Part shown: positions 44,503 through 47,266 of the stretch, one piece after another
Position numbering within the stretch: the stretch's first letter is position 1
Layout: the number at the start of each line of letters is the position of its first letter
Assembly: GCF_000971965.1 (NCBI RefSeq)
Contig: NZ_LAQP01000023.1
Span: 1 to 47,266, forward strand
DNA from: Paenibacillus wulumuqiensis
Lineage (GTDB): Bacteria; Bacillota; Bacilli; Paenibacillales; Paenibacillaceae
DNA length: 47,266 nt
Direction: 5' to 3'
The notes under the pieces: generated by a model
Told to the model about the DNA's origin: nothing
The model's database searches: none
The model's input: only the letters and a program-made list of their open reading frames with translations
Translations under genes and position numbers: made by a program

Positions 44503-44557
44503 CAAAAAAAGGCCTGGTCCCATCGCTCCCTTTTCAGGGAAGAGGCAGGCTCAGGCC
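44503..44557 (-). terminator. Terminator of the second deacetylase gene
   Basis: GGCCTG (44511-44516) pairs with CAGGCC at 44552-44557, with an inner TCCCT/AGGGA hairpin. On the minus strand the stem is followed by T7 (44510-44504). Confidence 0.7.
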
Positions 44558-44562
44558 GGGAA

Positions 44563-44585
44563 TATTTATTTATTTATTTATTTAT
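44563..44585. repeat. TTTA tetranucleotide repeat
   Basis: About five and a half copies of TTTA lie 14 bp after the end of the deacetylase gene, between it and its terminator. It is outside any reading frame. Confidence 0.9.
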
Positions 44586-44598
44586 CGCAGGGCTGCGG

Positions 44599-45576
44599 TT
44601 ATTTTGACCTGACCCGATCTGCTGGGGTGTCCGGCAAATTAAGCAGATGCTTGACTGTAGTCGTCGAAGTCACGTTCATCCGTGGCAGATACATCGGATC
44701 GTCACCGGGATGCACATAGCCGGGGCGTACCGTAAAGGCCATACGGTATCCGTTCATTTTGAGATCATAGACCATTTTGGGATCGTATTCTCCATAAGGA
44801 TAGGCAAAGTATGGTGTATCGATGCCGGTTTTGGATTTCATAATCTCGATATCATGGGTAAAACGTGTGCTGTCCTTGCCGGCTGCATAATACTCGGCAC
44901 ACTGCACGAGCCGCTTGTAATGCAGATTGTACGTATGACTGTGGTACTCGAATACATCGCGCGTCGCTTTCATTTCCTTGCGGGAAATGGTCGTTTTGGC
45001 GGTGGGGATGAACTTTTGCTTGTGATCCTTGAGCTTGGTACCGACGATGAAGATCGAGGCACGGAAGCCGTACTTTTTGAGTACCGGATAGGCATAGACC
45101 ACATTGTTCTGATAACCGTCGTCAAAGGTCAGGACGACCGTTTTCTCGGGCAGCTGGATCTCGCCTCTCACATAGCGCTCCAGTTCCTTGAGCGTAGCGG
45201 TGTGATAACCCTCGTCATGCAAATATTTGATGCCTTCTTCAAAAGCTTCCAGATTGATACGCGCATTATTCGGTTCAACATTATACTTTTCAGGTACGAC
45301 GTAGTGATACATCAGTACCGGGATGTGACTGGCTTTGCCAGGAGGGGCGCTGTGGGTCACTTCCGAAGCGGAAGCGACATTGGAGGCACCCTCGGGGACT
45401 TCGCCATTCAGTGTCTCAAACAAATCATCGGTCATATCATATGTGGCCCTGCATGTCTCATAGGAGAAAGCGGAAGCATGTGGATACTTCAGGCTCAGCA
45501 CATAGAAGGTCACGACGAAGGCGATGGTGATATAGAGTAGGACGATGAATAGATTACGGATACGCCGGATTCGCAT
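44599..45576 (-). CDS. Membrane-anchored polysaccharide deacetylase (copy 2)
   Basis: A 325-residue paralogue of the protein at 28797-29756. An uncleaved N-terminal membrane segment (about 7-27) leads to a short Ser/Ala-rich linker and the NodB domain: VVLTFDDGYQNN, YHSHTYNLH, YFAYPYGEY. VPVLMYHYVVP before it matches copy 1 nearly word for word. AAAAGGAG precedes ATG 45576 by 9 nt. The linker and the first 90 residues differ most between copies, so they may differ in placement or partner. It would deacetylate a cell-wall or exopolysaccharide amino sugar. Confidence 0.88.
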   Translation of the reverse strand: MRIRRIRNLFIVLLYITIAFVVTFYVLSLKYPHASAFSYETCRATYDMTDDLFETLNGEVPEGASNVASASEVTHSAPPGKASHIPVLMYHYVVPEKYNVEPNNARINLEAFEEGIKYLHDEGYHTATLKELERYVRGEIQLPEKTVVLTFDDGYQNNVVYAYPVLKKYGFRASIFIVGTKLKDHKQKFIPTAKTTISRKEMKATRDVFEYHSHTYNLHYKRLVQCAEYYAAGKDSTRFTHDIEIMKSKTGIDTPYFAYPYGEYDPKMVYDLKMNGYRMAFTVRPGYVHPGDDPMYLPRMNVTSTTTVKHLLNLPDTPADRVRSK

Positions 45577-45795
45577 TTCGCAGGCTCCTTTTCTGTCAAC
45601 TGAGTGAGCAGATTTGCTCTGCCCTTATATAACATCGGAAAAGGAAGCCCGAAATTTTATCCTACTGTCGAATCATGTAGAATGTCCTATATAACCGGAT
45701 TGATCATCCTGTGCCGTATTTCTCATCAGTTCGGCAGACGGAAATCAGCACAGACAGACAGGAAACGTCCAGCAAGCGCATATGGCAGCACAGCA

Positions 45796-45834
45796 AAAGG
45801 CCGCTCTCCAATTATATGGATAGCGGCCTTTATT
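45796..45834. terminator. Terminator-like hairpin after the SnoaL lipoprotein gene
   Basis: AAAGGCCGCT (45796-45805) pairs with AGCGGCCTTT (45822-45831), with an inner TCCA/TGGA helix. T-runs are short on both sides (TTTT on the minus strand). Confidence 0.65.
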
Positions 45835-45874
45835 TAGAGAAGGGATGAGGTATTCATCCTTGTCATCGCTGTTA

Positions 45875-46870
45875 TTAGAACATCGTATTCTCATTGGCGG
45901 ATTGCTCCGGTACCGGCTGGCTCAGCGTCCACATCTCGGCAATCTGACCATTCTCGATCCGGAAAATATGGGCGACAGCCGTACCGCGATCATCGGCACT
46001 ATTTTGCATCTGGCTGTGTACGACGACCAGATCGCCTTCAGCGACCACATTAATCACTTTGGCTGTGCTGTCCGGATGCGCACGGAACTCGGTCAGATAA
46101 TGGCTGGTGAGTGCGTCACGGCCGTTGGCAATGCCGGAGCCGTGCTGAACGAAATTTTCACTTACTGCTTCGTTGGCAGCATCGGTATTATGCTGATTGA
46201 AAAACGACTCATAGAAATTTTTGACAAAGTTCGCATTGGCTGCAACAGTAGCCCGCGGCGTATCGGCGACAGCCGCTTCGGTAGAAGTCGACGGCAGCAG
46301 ATCAGCCGGTTTCTCGGAACCGGTCAGCTGGGAGGGAGCCACGCTCCAGTGTTCGGCGATCAGGTTATCCGCGATTCGGTAAATGTCGACTACAGCGCCA
46401 GCGGAAGCTTTGGCTGCATCTCCTGCCGGTGCGGATGGCTCGGAGAAGACAGCGACCAGATCACCCTGGCCAACCATGCCGCGTACATTAACTTTGTAAT
46501 CGGCATTCTGCTCGAAGAACGGGGTAAAGTAGGACACGAATCCTTCCCGGCCAGTTGCGGAAGCTGGATCATGCTGTACATAACCTTCTGCCACATACTG
46601 GTTGACCTTGTCCAGCTGATGACCATTGAATACATCAGTATACAGTCCAAGCACCAGCTTTTTATTGGTGGTGATTTTGGTCTCTTCGGCGGAAGCATTG
46701 GAAGAGCTGTCCGGTGCGGCAGGATTGGCTGCATCCGGAGCCGTACCGCCGGAATTCTCGGTATTCGGAGTGGTGCTCGGTGCCGGTGCACTGGAATTAT
46801 TGTTGCCCGAGCATGCGGACAATACCGTGATCAGCATCAGACTTGCAAGCAATAGACTGGTTTTTTTCAT
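45875..46870 (-). CDS. Lipoprotein with two SnoaL-like (NTF2-fold) domains
   Basis: A 331-residue exported protein. The lipobox LITVLSACSG lipidates Cys20; a long Ser/Pro/Asn-rich linker (about 21-65) follows. Two similar SnoaL-like repeats then occur: the first about 70-195 (YTDVFNGHQLDKVNQYVAEG; YVQHDP), the second about 215-320 (YESFFNQHNTDAANEAVSEN; FVQHGSG). Both end in a DIYRI/HIFRI strand with WSV or WTLSQP. SnoaL domains bind or cyclise small hydrophobic molecules; an extracellular role is unusual and unknown. The start ATG 46870 has AAAGGAG upstream. Confidence 0.85.
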   Translation of the reverse strand: MKKTSLLLASLMLITVLSACSGNNNSSAPAPSTTPNTENSGGTAPDAANPAAPDSSSNASAEETKITTNKKLVLGLYTDVFNGHQLDKVNQYVAEGYVQHDPASATGREGFVSYFTPFFEQNADYKVNVRGMVGQGDLVAVFSEPSAPAGDAAKASAGAVVDIYRIADNLIAEHWSVAPSQLTGSEKPADLLPSTSTEAAVADTPRATVAANANFVKNFYESFFNQHNTDAANEAVSENFVQHGSGIANGRDALTSHYLTEFRAHPDSTAKVINVVAEGDLVVVHSQMQNSADDRGTAVAHIFRIENGQIAEMWTLSQPVPEQSANENTMF

Positions 46871-47266
46871 AAATAAAACTCCTTTGGTTGTTCGTTGTGT
46901 ACACCATGATTCATGATGTCAGGCTGCTCTCGTTATATTAACCAAATGGTCAGCCGGCGAATGCACGACTGCCAAATGGCGACAGCAGCAGAGGGTCACA
47001 AGCTGCAGGTAATAACCGGTAAAGCACAGCGATATCCCTCTCACCCTTTGTCTGCTCTCATTATAAAAGACGGGCGCAGCAATTGCGAAGTTGCAGTGCA
47101 GCGGCCCGTATGATGCTGCTGTTATTCAGCATTATTGTTATGATACGAAGGACATTTCTGATCACAAAAAGAAGCCTCCGCTGCGCAATTGAACTGCACC
47201 CCTTAAAATGGACATTAGAAAACCCCTCGGTTAAACTAATGAGCATTTGGGGGTGCATTTTTCATG
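46871..47266. other. Terminal gap, mostly featureless before the IS end
   Basis: A 396-bp stretch. No promoter for the lipoprotein gene stands out and the open frames are shadows. The last 77 bp look like the end of an IS3-type element, listed separately. Confidence 0.35.
47190..47266. mobile_element. Probable terminus of an IS3-family element, cut by the window
   Basis: TGAACTGCACCCC at 47190-47202 followed by TTAAAATGGACA is the usual start of the terminal inverted repeat of IS3/IS150-type elements. The element would run to the right, beyond the window; no transposase frame is visible and its orientation cannot be told. An inner GGGGGTGCA (47251-47259) partly mirrors the end. Confidence 0.4.

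Overview
The window looks like chromosomal DNA of a Paenibacillaceae-type Firmicute. The evidence is strong AGGAGG-type ribosome sites, Gram-positive lipoproteins, an S-layer-homology protein, a SigA-type sigma factor very close to Bacillus/Paenibacillus SigA, a YfmS-like soluble chemoreceptor, and Fur-, CcpA- and PhoP-like sites. No rRNA, tRNA or CRISPR array was recognised. The family and genus are inferred from protein resemblance only.

Region 1 (1-3922) is an AT-rich polymorphic-toxin tail. It holds the end of an RHS-repeat protein with a Hint (intein-like) pretoxin domain and a His-rich C-terminal toxin candidate, followed by an immunity candidate. Behind a strong terminator lie a displaced, frameshifted RHS tip with a second toxin/immunity pair, a broken small gene and an unrecognised 275-residue protein. 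Region 2 (3992-7844) has an unknown minus-strand gene, a secreted orphan protein, a soluble methyl-accepting protein behind a SigD-like -10 box, and a LacI-family regulator.

Region 3 (8035-13309) is a sugar or sugar-acid catabolic operon. A sigma-A promoter carries two tandem 12-bp operators flanked by two cre-like sites. It drives a TIM-barrel isomerase fused to a PfkB (KDG-kinase-like) kinase, an MFS anion symporter, a hexulose-phosphate-synthase-like protein containing an in-frame 48-nt repeat insertion, and a SIS-domain phosphohexuloisomerase. An HPS/PHI pair under LacI control, coupled to a sugar kinase, is not the usual formaldehyde operon and is the best candidate for an undescribed pathway.

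Region 4 (13417-19757) holds a polar amino-acid ABC transporter (fused binding protein and permease plus ATPase), a nucleoside hydrolase, a Fur-controlled siderophore-binding lipoprotein and a DeoR-family regulator. Region 5 (19760-22772) is an insertion patchwork: an internally deleted IS30-type element, broken YkgJ-like and MATE genes, an intact extra SigA/RpoD gene with a small zinc-ribbon gene behind it, and then a solo 62-bp copy of the same IS end. Next come a roughly 105-bp imperfect inverted repeat and ilvA.

Region 6 (24853-39278) contains an ABM-domain monooxygenase, a secreted subtilase, an SLH protein, a membrane-anchored polysaccharide deacetylase, a GH38 alpha-mannosidase, an EamA transporter with a convergent overlapping ArsR-like regulator, a serpin lipoprotein (a possible subtilase inhibitor) and a CPA1 Na+/H+ antiporter. 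Region 7 (39418-46870) has a HAD phosphatase and convergent, 3'-overlapping ppx and ppk, with a clear Pho box in front of ppk. It also has a second polysaccharide deacetylase and a lipoprotein with two SnoaL-like domains. The window ends in what looks like the terminus of an IS3-type element.
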